DNA from: Chara braunii
Lineage: Eukaryota; Streptophyta; Charophyceae; Charales; Characeae
DNA: 27,121 nucleotides
Assembly: GCA_003427395.1 (NCBI GenBank)
Contig: BFEA01000068.1
Location: forward strand, 2,712,882-2,740,002
Reading direction: 5' to 3'
Shown: one piece after another, positions 19,538 through 27,091 of the stretch
How the letters are laid out: the number at the start of each line of letters is the position of its first letter
How positions within the stretch are numbered: the stretch's first letter is position 1
Position numbers and translations under genes: made by a program
Notes under the pieces: generated by a model
Database searches by the model: none
What the model was told of the DNA's origin: nothing
What the model saw: the letters and a program-made list of their open reading frames with translations, nothing else

Positions 19538-22178
19538 CTAATTTTGGCGGGTAGTACCATGGGACAAGGCCCTTGGACCGCCTTGCTGTTGGATTGGACG
19601 TGACGAGGCGGACTCCGGTATCTTAGCTCGAGGCAGGTCCCCTGCTCCTGCCTGAGATAGATGCCATGGGTGTTGCAGTGTCTCTGAAAACTTAAACGAG
19701 TAAACAACCTCTTTCATGTTAGCGTAGGCCAGCCAATTTGTCAGATCCTGGCCCGATACCCTATCTGCTAAACAAATTTGAGAGGAGATTTCGCTGCCAG
19801 GGTTGACGAAATGCTCCCACAACACCTAGTGAGGTAAGATGGACTTCAGTTTCTCCTGTGTATCATCCTCAAAATGCAGATTAAGAAAGGCAAAATACAG
19901 AGCAACTTTTCGGTCCCCCTCACCATTAATTAAATGGCGTCCCATACGCGGCTCCGGAATATAGCCAACCAGACAACTATCATTAATTATTCGTCTGCCG
20001 GCCTCGACGACCTGCATTTCTGTAGGTGGTCGAGAAACCGCACAGATTGGGAGATCAATTCTTGTGTCTTAGGAGCGTTTCATTAGCAGCAGGGGACCTT
20101 GGTTTGACAAAGTACAGATCAACGGAACCAGAAAGTTCTCTAATTTCGTTTTTTCGTTTCTGGATAGCGTTGTCATCGGGAGCGATCCGGCTAGAGCTAA
20201 TTGGGTGTCATAACTTTTGGATTTGTTCCTCTGTCCTTTGGTTCCCCCTGATTCCGATGAGTAAGGGCCAGGGCGGGGGGGGGCGTTTTTCTGTTTCCTT
20301 GCTGGGACAGTCAATCGTGACTTCTCTCGTGAGAGTCTCGTTTGTAAGGAACCCACCGGGACGGCGAGGAGCGGATCTGTCATCTCACTCTCTATCGGCT
20401 CAGTCCTACCGCCCGTCAGCAAGCGAATGTCGCCTGGTCTGGGTAAGGTTGCTTCCAAGTCAACCTCCTCTGTGAGTTGACCATTTAGGTCCCCTGCCAA
20501 TGTTGGTGGCAGTAACAAGGATTTGTCACCAGGCGGCGTCGCATCAGAATTATATATGGCGTTATTATACTTAGTGACAAAACCGTCGGGATGTTCTGCT
20601 GCCACGGTAGGGGAGGCCTCAGTGGATGAAGAAGGAGCATTAAGGTCATCAATAATTAGAGGGGTAATTCGAGGTGGGAAGGGGTGGCAGAACGGTGGAG
20701 GAGACCTCTCTCTTGCCCTCTCTTTCCTTTCCTCCTCATTCTCCCTCCTCCTTTCCTTTTCTCTCTGTCGTTCTCATTCCCTTTATAGTTCCTTTGCTTT
20801 CTCTCTCTCCCTCTCTCTTTCCATCTCTCTCTCTTTCCCTCTCAGCCACTCCCTCCTTCTGTTTCTCCAATTCTTTCAGTATGGTCACTTCCCTTTCCCG
20901 CTCTCTTTCAACTTCTCTCCTTCGTTCCAATTCCATCTCCTTTTCTTTCTCTTCTTGTTGCTCTTTATCAATCTCCATCTGTCTCAGTCTCCCTCTTTCT
21001 CTCACTCTTTCCTCTTCTCTCTTCCGTTCTTCCTCTAGTTCTTTCTCCGTATGCAACTGTTTCTCTCGAGCCCAGATTTCAAAGTCGTTAGGGACGTTCT
21101 TCGCGTTTTCGTGTGCCGGTGATTTTTGTCTTCTTTTACCAGGGCAGTCCGGGTCATCATCAGAGTGGAAGTACTGTTTGCATATTGAGCACCACTCTGT
21201 AGTTGGGCATGCCACTTCAATTGTGACCAGGGTTTCCCTACCATTGGGAATTTTAGGATTTTCAGGATGATCAACAACACAAATTCTACTAACCCTAATG
21301 ACACCAAATTTGACACACAGCAAGCTTGTCCAAGAACAAAAACAGGCAAAAAACAAAATTCCAAAAAAACACAAAATTTGACCCCGAAACCCTAATTTCA
21401 GGATCATTCATGGTTACTCAGGACCGAAAAGTGGGGGTCCCCGTTAACCGCTTGCGCCGATGACCAGGTAAGGAGTGTACCTATCTGCTGCCACGGATTC
21501 CAAATCAAAACGAATGTTGTGAAGCTCCGGTCCCATTGGTCGAAAGGTCATTGGGTGTGTTTTGATCACCCTCCCGAAGGCTTTTTCCACTGCCTCTTCG
21601 ATTACTGGCAAAGCTGCGAGGGGAACTCAGAGGCAGCGAACCCAGAAGAAGGTGAACTTATTCGTTTTCCTCCACACTTGCAGTTCTCGTTCCGTCATCC
21701 AAGGCCTGATATGCAATCTGTGGAGTTTCCCATCAAGTTTGACTTTATCAAATTGCTTTAATGGTAAATACTTTGCGACCTCCTTTGTGCTCGTGATATA
21801 AGAAATTAGATTTCGGCCTTCATTCTTGAAGAGCCCGCGGCGTGGATTTGGACCCAACATCGAGCTACCAATCCAGCTGTTTTTGTAAGCTCTTATGATT
21901 TTCTTCTTCAGTCCTACCGAGGCGGAATCGGATTCCTCAGCAAACATTATTGTGACCCCGTGTTCGCCCAGCCATTGTGTTTGTGCAGCATAGACCTCGG
22001 GCGAAATATTTACCCTAACGTAGTCGTCTCCCCTTTCAATCTGATCAGGGTGGTCGCTAATTAAATTTTTTGGTAAGATTCCTCCATGGTAGCAGTCTTG
22101 CATGGTTTGCCAGAGGCGGGCCTTATCTGGGGAGGTAGGGGGAACGGGGATACGCCCCCCTCCATTTTCCGATTCCAT
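19538..22178 (-). pseudogene. LINE-3 ORF1 (gag-like with E/R-rich coiled coil), broken
   Basis: Starts at ATG 22178 (MESENGGGRIPVPP) and ends with a TAG at 19540, overlapping the ORF2 start by 23 bp. A possible zinc motif CX2CX4HX6C (CSICKQYFHSDDDPDC) lies near 21200-21150. It is followed by about 110 residues made almost only of E, R, K and L (20736-21080), a likely long charged coiled coil. LINE-1 ORF1 has no such segment. Breaks: TGA 21629 (aligned with Arg in LINE-1), TAA 21446, a frameshift near 20700, TAA 20071 and TAG 19828. An AT-rich stretch at about 21260-21440 looks like extra sequence relative to LINE-1. The C-terminal part (RLINGEGDRKVALYF region, about 19826-20020) is unassigned. 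Confidence 0.75.
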
Positions 22179-22911
22179 TTTCGTCAATCCTGTAAATAAA
22201 GTATTGTTATATACCAGAAGCTTCGATAATAATGGAATACCACCACACACCCCACTGGTCAGCAGTGATACGGGGAAGGGTCGGGAAATCGGTGTGAATT
22301 TTACCAAAATGTCTCCCGTCTCGATCTCTGTCGCAATGCTTTTCCACTAGTCGATGGTGGCCCTTCTACATCCACGGGTGCATCACCTCTCCTAGCGACT
22401 CTCCTGGTCTGTCAAAGGTCGCACACTGATGGTTATAGAACAAGGTGGGGTACATCGCCGTCCGCGTTCACGTCATCTCCTTCCTTCTTCATGTTGGCGT
22501 CACAGTCATTTCGCGCTTCCACGACTCGGGCCTGCCATGCAGGCTCGAGCATCGGCAAAATCAAGGCTCCCTTGCCAGAGAACTAGTCATCTCGTGGTGT
22601 AAAAAGGTAAGTAATCATTGTAGCATATTCAAGTACACTCCAGGGATCGACTAGGGGTCATACTCCGAACGCACCGGCGCTCCTACCCCACTCCAGGGAT
22701 AGTTGAGTATCATCACGCGGCCGCATAGCTCAGTTATGCCGCCCACTAATCGAGGCATGCTTCGTTCCTCAACGCGTTATGCAGACCCGAAGCACACTCT
22801 TCCCTCCAGGCGCTGGCCGGCCCGGGCTCGGTAGGTTAGCGCTAATCCGCATGCGGAAAATTAGCGCTAACTAGCGCACCCAGGGCGCTACCCGTTCGCA
22901 TGCCAGTCCCC
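22179..22911 (-). promoter_or_regulatory. LINE-3 5' UTR with a compound palindrome
   Basis: About 730 bp upstream of ORF1 with no credible frame. A 37-bp compound palindrome at 22835-22871 has GTTAGCGCTAAT and ATTAGCGCTAAC flanking CCGCATGCGG. It lies about 40 bp from the presumed transcription start of the LINE. A short repeat, CACTCCAGGGAT, occurs twice (about 22635 and 22689). A promoter role is inference from position. Confidence 0.5.
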
Positions 22912-22967
22912 TCTTTCTTTTTTTTTTTTTTCGGAAAACGTAAAAAGACAAAAAAAAACAAAAAAAA
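22912..22967 (-). repeat. U repeat, copy 4, tail
   Basis: T-run, CGGAAAACG and A-rich run, which is the end of the U spacer displaced from 14512 by LINE-3. It leads directly into U5. Confidence 0.78.
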
Positions 22968-23194
22968 GAGATGACCCGCGGCGAGGTCCCAGTAGCAGAA
23001 AGGATAGGATCGAGCTCCTGAATCTGGATGTGTTTTATGCAGAGATGCAGAAAAGCAGTTCAATCTCATTTTCCTGCACATCTCCCTAACCTCGTCCAGA
23101 TTCAGGAAGTCGATCCTCGTCCAGATTCAGGCATTCTATCCGATCCTCTTTGGAAGTGTCTGGCCGCATGTGATTTTTTTAAATTATTTTTTTG
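22968..23194 (-). repeat. U repeat, copy 5
   Basis: Complete body from GAGATGACCCGCGGCGAGG to GCCGCATGTGATT and a T/A-rich block. It contains the same inverted repeat and the second CGTCCAGATTCAGG. The usual GGAAAACG spacer is absent; different sequence follows. Confidence 0.85.
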
Positions 23195-23266
23195 GACCAT
23201 TTCTCGATTTATGCGTGTCATCCTTGCGCAGTGACCCGCTCGCCGTTGGTGTAACGTGAATCTCTG
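23195..23266 (+). repeat. P repeat, copy 1
   Basis: Contains GTGACCCGCTCGCCGTTGGTGTAACGTGAA in substance (23231-23260). A near-identical stretch lies at 26191-26221, with weaker similarity extending about 30 bp upstream of both. Function unknown; probably part of a dispersed repeat. Confidence 0.5.
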
Positions 23267-23276
23267 GGACCATCCT
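23267..23276. repeat. LINE-4 target-site duplication, left
   Basis: GGACCATCCT, repeated exactly at 25929-25938, at the two predicted ends of LINE-4. Confidence 0.75.
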
Positions 23277-23300
23277 AATCTTTTTTTTCTTTTTTTTTTT

Positions 23301-23906
23301 GGGGAAAAAGCAAGGAATTCATTAATATAACCGTTGAGGCCGGGAGTTCCTCACAAACGACCCGGATCCAAACCGAAACCAAGGTTTCCATGGTTAAGCT
23401 TCCTACCGTGGGGCTATCCCCAACAACTCTGCAAGTTCGTGAAACAAAGCATAAACAAAGTCCACAACCCGTATTCTTTCAGTCCCCCCCCCCCCCCCTA
23501 AGCCCTCCCTCCCCTAACCTCATCTCTCTAATCCTAATCCCCTTCCCTACTTAAACTCCCTAGCCTAACCAGGGTAGCACCTCCCTATCCTCTGCCTAAT
23601 CCTGCAGGGTGGACTCTCGTCCTCCTACTTCCTGGGCACTCTCTTTCCCCCCTGCCCCCTTGCCTCCTACTGCGGATATTAGAACCGAGTGCGTCTGGTT
23701 TACCCTAGGGCCTAGACTACACCTACTGTCCCTTAGCTTGAGAGCCCCAAGTGTCTGCAAAGCTTTTCTAGGGTTTACCCTAGCTAAAGTTTTTCAGCGT
23801 TGTGGATGATTACGAACCTTCCTCCCTTTCATGTTCGCCCTGCTTGCCTGCCATGGCCCTGAGGGACCTTCCTCTTCCAGTCTGCTGCAATCGTTCTTCA
23901 AGTCAT
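23301..23906 (-). other. LINE-4 3' UTR
   Basis: No credible ORF. Read on the minus strand it ends with a GAACTCCCGGCCTC box and TTTTTCCCC before the tail, like the other LINE 3' ends. A hairpin TGGGG-ATAG-CCCCA lies at 23422-23409, in the place of the common stem-loop. A C-run at 23488-23499 and CT-rich sequence follow towards the ORF. Confidence 0.6.
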
Positions 23907-24241
23907 CTATTTGAAGGTGGCTCTGATCTCAGGGTCCGGCATGATCCTGCCTTCGAACAGAGTTGGATTCCTTTCTGTCCACATAATCCAAAATCCGACC
24001 GCTCGGATGGCCTGTGCCACGTATCCCGAGTCGTTTTTACACTGGAGGTTCTCTGGTAATCCTCCTAGCAGCACCCATTCCCTGTCCCACTTCAACGAGT
24101 CCCCAGTCCACTCTCCCCATTGGGTTGCCCACCATTGCCAAATTCTTTTGGAGGCCGGACAGTCCCACCAAATATGTGGGGTCGACTCGAAGGCCCAAAG
24201 ACACCTCTTGCACTGTGTTTCTACGGTCATCCCTTCACTTG

Positions 24242-25153
24242 TTTTTTTTTTTTTTTTTTTTTTTTTTTGAAAAGAGACAGCCCGAGCGGCTGCTAGGGGT
24301 GCTGATATGATCAGACACCACTAGCAGTGCCGGGATTGCTCCATCTATTGGTGGGGAGCAACACCTGCTGGAAATCGGGTCCAGCATCCCTTCAAAGTAC
24401 AATTAGAATGCAATTATACAGTTTGATGTGAATCGTGTCAGATATGAGAAGAATAATAAGCTCGTGAAAGGTTAGTAAGCCTGTTATCTGTACTAACTAT
24501 TGATTGTGATGTAGTTTACAGTGTGAACCCTGTCATCTATGAAAACAATCAAATTGTGGAAGGTTTAGTATGCCTGTGGGGGAGGTGCGCTGTAACCGGC
24601 CCAGCATCCTGTCAATCCTACTGGATCACTGTGCAGTTACTCTGTACTCTGTACTATCTATCAGTTTTTTTTTTTTTTTTTTTTTTTTTTAAGAGATTGC
24701 TGTAAGTGTGCCTATCTTGACTGTGGTTGTACCTCCAGGACAGACTCCTGTCCTGCGTAGTATGCTTCTTTGTAGTATTGTGTTCTACCTTATATCCTAC
24801 CATCTATTTGTGGACAGCATCATCTGCTGGAAACCGAGTCCAGCTCCCATGTACAATCCAATGAAGCACGCCTCAGATCCTCGCCTGAGTGTTTGTCATT
24901 ACCTAAGCACTGCAGTCAATCATCTTGTTTGTCATTACCTAAGCACTGCAGTCAATCATCTTCTGCCCCCGGGGCTCCGTTCTCCCATGGAGCTGCTTAT
25001 GTCACCCGTCCCGTCCGGGCCCCAACTCCCTTGTTTTGACCCAGTGCGATTTCGCACCCCCCAATGTATGGATTTATTCGAACTTAATCAACACTGTGCA
25101 ATCTGTAGGTTTATGAGTTAGTTCTATATTTGTAAGTAATGTGGACCCTGTCG
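24242..25153 (-). mobile_element. Retrocopy X nested in LINE-4 (two related tails)
   Basis: Starts with 27 T (24242-24268), the A-tail of a minus-strand insertion. It is flanked by TCACTTG (24235-24241) and TCACTTGTT (25154-25162). A second T-run (24665-24690) divides it into two related parts. Both contain CCATCTATT followed by CTGCTGGAAA...CCAGC, the LINE 3' stem-loop (24367-24385 and 24826-24844). The first part also has a weaker stem (24589-24605) and a diverged internal repeat of about 95 bp (GAAAGGTTAGTAAGCCTGT against GGAAGGTTTAGTATGCCTGT). No ORF. Probably SINE-like or heavily 5'-truncated LINE copies, the second perhaps inserted into the first. Confidence 0.68.
24891..24962. repeat. 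Perfect 36-bp tandem duplication
   Basis: The unit starting GTTTGTCATTACCTAAGCAC occurs twice without a mismatch (24891-24926, 24927-24962). Identity suggests a recent duplication or a collapsed/expanded assembly repeat. Confidence 0.9.
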
Positions 25154-25377
25154 TCACTTGTTAACCACACTGCCGAAGGAGTAGCCAGCAGTGATTCTAG
25201 CCACAATAATGCTGCTGCCCTTTGGTTCGGAGCATCCGAGAGTTGTACCCAGCATCATTGGAATTGGGAGAGCCCTCGCAACTTTCTCTGAGTCTGTCGG
25301 CAGGATCCTACTCCACCTTTCTGTTGCTGCTATCAGCGGGGGTCCTGCTGGGGCTTGAATGTCTTGTGCCAGTTTTA

Positions 25378-25738
25378 GGGCCTAGTTGCACTACTCACCA
25401 TCCGTCACATTTCGTGGCGGATCCGTGGAGAGTGAAAAATATGAGAATCGTGTCGAACTCGAGGCCTGGTTGCGCGCACTCGCCACGAGATTTCTTCTAC
25501 AGAAACATTAAAAAAAATTGTCTCCCCCATGTCTACTCGTGAAGCCCTGCACTCTCCAGAAAGCTGTTTTGTAGTGAGGTCCGAAGACCACCCTCCACAA
25601 ACCGCTGTGCACAGGCGGGGAAACTGAATTCACTCTTCACAAGTTGTGTCGACGGTGTGGCGAGCCATCTGACACATTTTGCATTCGCCACGCGCCTAAC
25701 CTCCAAACTTGGCCTATGGCGGTAGTGCAACTAGGCCC
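25378..25738. mobile_element. Tourist-like MITE, copy 2
   Basis: A 361-bp copy of the element at 13483-13864, same orientation, ends GGGCCTAGTTGCACTACTC and GTGCAACTAGGCCC. It is flanked by TTA on both sides (25375-25377, 25739-25741), the preferred PIF/Harbinger target. It interrupts LINE-4 coding sequence; excising it with one TTA gives GAG TTC TCT TTA AAA CTG GCA on the minus strand, an open frame. Confidence 0.9.
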
Positions 25739-25928
25739 TTAAAGAGAACTCGTCCAGATGCACATGCTCCCCATGTGGACCCCTACTTCTCCATGCCCAT
25801 TGGTTGGGATCTGCCTTCAATTGTTTTCATGGTTTCCCTTCCTTCCATAGCCACACCCGCCAGTCTCCTTCCTCATCTACTTTCTCTCTGACTCTCACTT
25901 CCTCCAGCCTTCCTTTAGGTAGAGAAGT

Positions 25929-25933
25929 GGACC

Positions 25934-25938
<5 letters not shown>
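25929..25938. repeat. LINE-4 target-site duplication, right
   Basis: GGACCATCCT, identical to 23267-23276, followed at once by a long T-run. Confidence 0.75.
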
Positions 25939-25969
<31 letters not shown>

Positions 25970-26046
25970 CCCCTTTTTTAAAAAAACCCTACGGGTTGGG
26001 GGGGGGCTTTTAAAGGGAACACCCTTTAACCCCCGGCGGGAAATTT

Positions 26047-26104
<58 letters not shown>

Positions 26105-26153
26105 GTCGAGGAATCTTCTCTGTATTGTTCTAATTTGTTTTTTTTTTTTTTTT
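25939..26153. other. Homopolymer block, probable assembly artefact
   Basis: Two very long T-runs enclose about 80 bp of compressed homopolymer steps (CCCC, T6, A7, CCC, G9, CCCCC). That pattern is typical of base-calling failure after a homopolymer. A further T-run ends at 26153. No function assigned. Confidence 0.65.
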
Positions 26154-26620
26154 TGGCAACGCACCCGTCTCGGTTGTTTGCGTCCGCGGAGTCACCCGCC
26201 CGCCGTTGGTGTTACGTTGAAAAAGACAAAAATGTTGCAGGTGCATCTGGCCATGTTCTAGCAGGAGGTTCGTTCTCATCTGGCACATTTTGAGAGTGGT
26301 GTGGGAATTCCCTGTGTCGGTGAATTTGCGGGTGCCCACCACACACACACCCGCCGGCCACCGTCTGTAGCTTGCCGGGGCTAGGTCCCACTTACACGAA
26401 TTAAGTGATACTGACCGTAGATAACAAAGATCAACGGCCAGATTCTCATAATCCGTGCAAGTGGGACCTTGCCCTGGGTACCACCCACCCACACACACCC
26501 GCCCCCCCTGGGGGAATTTGCCCGCAAAGCACGCGCCCACACACACACACCTGGCCTCCGTCGGCGAAATTGCCGGCCAGCAAACAGACACACGCCCGCT
26601 GCCGTCTGTCCTTTGCGTGA
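26154..26620. repeat. CA-rich repeat region with P repeat copy 2
   Basis: Holds the second P repeat (26191-26221), three CA-rich blocks (about 26337, 26484 and 26540) linked to CCGCC or CACC, and an 85-bp foldback (26384-26468, separate entry). The frames here are composition-driven. Confidence 0.5.
26384..26468. repeat. 85-bp foldback (hairpin) element
   Basis: The arms GGTCCCACTTACACGAATTA and the complement of the other end, GGTCCCACTTGCACGGATTA, start identically and stay about 80 percent alike for roughly 40 bp. Almost no loop is left. The flanks TTGCCGGGGCTA and TTGCCCTGGGTA are similar direct copies and could be a degraded TSD. A tiny MITE or a hairpin RNA precursor are both possible. 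Confidence 0.65.
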
Positions 26621-26825
26621 ATTTTTTTATTTTTTTATTTTGTTTTTTGGAAATTGTAATACATTGCCAAAAATCATGGGGACGAGGCCGGGGACCTCAC
26701 AATTCGACCGGGAATGATCTGGCAGCTTCAGCCACTGGCAGTTCAGCATACGAGCAGAGCTCGGCCACAAGTCTAAAATCATTATAGTCTCTCCTACTGC
26801 TGAAAACCGGGTTCAGCGTCCCAGA
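26621..26825 (-). mobile_element. LINE 3'-end fragment (minus strand)
   Basis: On the minus strand: stem-loop GCTGAA-CCCGGTT-TTCAGC (26817-26799), a GAGGTCCCCGGCCTCGTC box, AATTTCC and an A-rich tail (seen as T-rich, 26621-26648). Closest to the fragment at 55-255. Confidence 0.7.
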
Positions 26826-27091
26826 CTTTGAAACACTTTCCAAAAATAAACGTTAAACCACCAGTACTTGGCCCATACATGGGCCCCGGGCCTTTCCCGT
26901 TAAAGCTCCGCGTTGACCAGGGGGTCGCCCAAGTGCAAGCCCGGTCGCTGCACCAAGGCCGGGATCCGTCGTTTCATCTCAAGGCCGGGTTCCGTCTTTT
27001 CAGGGATGACACCTATCCCGAAAGCAAAAAAAGAAAAAGATTAACGACGGAACAAAAGAGAGAACGAAGAAAAAAAATAATCGAATAGAGA
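26826..27091. other. Unassigned sequence with small repeats
   Basis: Contains two neighbouring copies of an AAGGCCGGG(A/T)TCCGTC unit (about 26957 and 26983) and a purine-rich end. An 86-codon plus-strand frame with a lysine/arginine-rich end is present but has no homology I recognise. Confidence 0.3.

Larger units (their letters stand above)
14970..19560 (-). pseudogene. LINE-3 ORF2 (EN, RT, zf-RVT), broken and split by a MITE
   Basis: Starts at ATG 19560 (MVLPAKIRIATWNLQGLG). EN motifs: ATWNLQG, IQETK, AADWNT and RRLDFLLA; the last motif, normally SDH, reads ADY, so the catalytic His is lost. RT motifs: GSDGLPVEFF, YKKGDKK, DLDKAYDKV, RQGCPLA and ALGDD. The zinc module is CTHC...HLWLHC (about 15450-15400). 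Damage: TGA 19497, TAG 18660, TGA 17527, TAG 16966 and TGA 16540 (first bases, minus), and frameshifts near 18660, 16940, 16740 and 15750. Compared with LINE-2, about 75 codons are missing between EN (DWQTN) and the DFDAERQSQWLEW segment near 18650. The MITE at 17720-18206 splits the RT between its GLPVEFF and YKKGDKK boxes. Confidence 0.9.
14513..22911 (-). mobile_element. LINE-3: probably full-length L1-type LINE
   Basis: On the minus strand, in order: 5' UTR (22911-22179), ORF1 (22178-19538), ORF2 (19560-14970), 3' UTR (14969-14534) and poly(A) (seen as T, 14533-14513). The first bases resemble the LINE-1 5' start. The 3' end carries AATAAA (14551-14546, minus) and the common stem-loop. 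The insertion site lies in the T-rich spacer of U4, so a TSD cannot be told from homopolymer. The element is broken by stops, frameshifts, a linker deletion and a nested MITE (17720-18206). Confidence 0.85.
23277..25928 (-). mobile_element. LINE-4: 5'-truncated LINE with nested insertions
   Basis: A minus-strand LINE that keeps only the C-terminal part of ORF2 and the 3' UTR. Its A-tail is seen as T-rich sequence at 23281-23300. It is interrupted by retrocopy X (24242-25153) and a Tourist-like MITE (25378-25738 plus TSD). Without these its length is about 1.4 kb. A 10-bp TSD GGACCATCCT flanks it. Confidence 0.78.
23907..25928 (-). pseudogene. LINE-4 ORF2 C-terminal fragment (zf-RVT), broken and interrupted
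   Basis: Three pieces on the minus strand align in order with LINE-3. Piece 1 (25928-25742) has LEEVRVREKV, matching LEEVRV in LINE-3. Piece 2 (25374-25163) has ERWSRILPT, then, after a frameshift, AAALLWLESLL, matching RRWDEFVP and TTTLLWLQS. Piece 3 (24241-23907) has CKRC...HIWWDC, the zinc module. Removing the MITE plus one TTA, and X plus one TSD copy, makes the frame continuous across each gap. Damage elsewhere: a TGA in piece 1 and the frameshift in piece 2. Confidence 0.8.

Noticed and set aside
20523-21270. Long plus-strand Ser/Leu/Phe-rich frames
   Set aside because: They are the antisense of the E/R-rich coiled-coil part of LINE-3 ORF1.
21290-21480. Possible intron or exon boundary (ACTCAG and CAGGTAAGG on the plus strand)
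   Set aside because: It lies inside LINE-3 ORF1 on the other strand and no plus-strand exon has coding character.
24880-24970. CRISPR-like direct repeats
   Set aside because: Only two adjacent copies with no spacer, within a retrocopy in a eukaryotic repeat region.
26828-27088. 86-codon frame with a basic C-terminus
   Set aside because: No homology recognised, it contains an internal DNA repeat, and its basic end comes from a purine-rich low-complexity tract.
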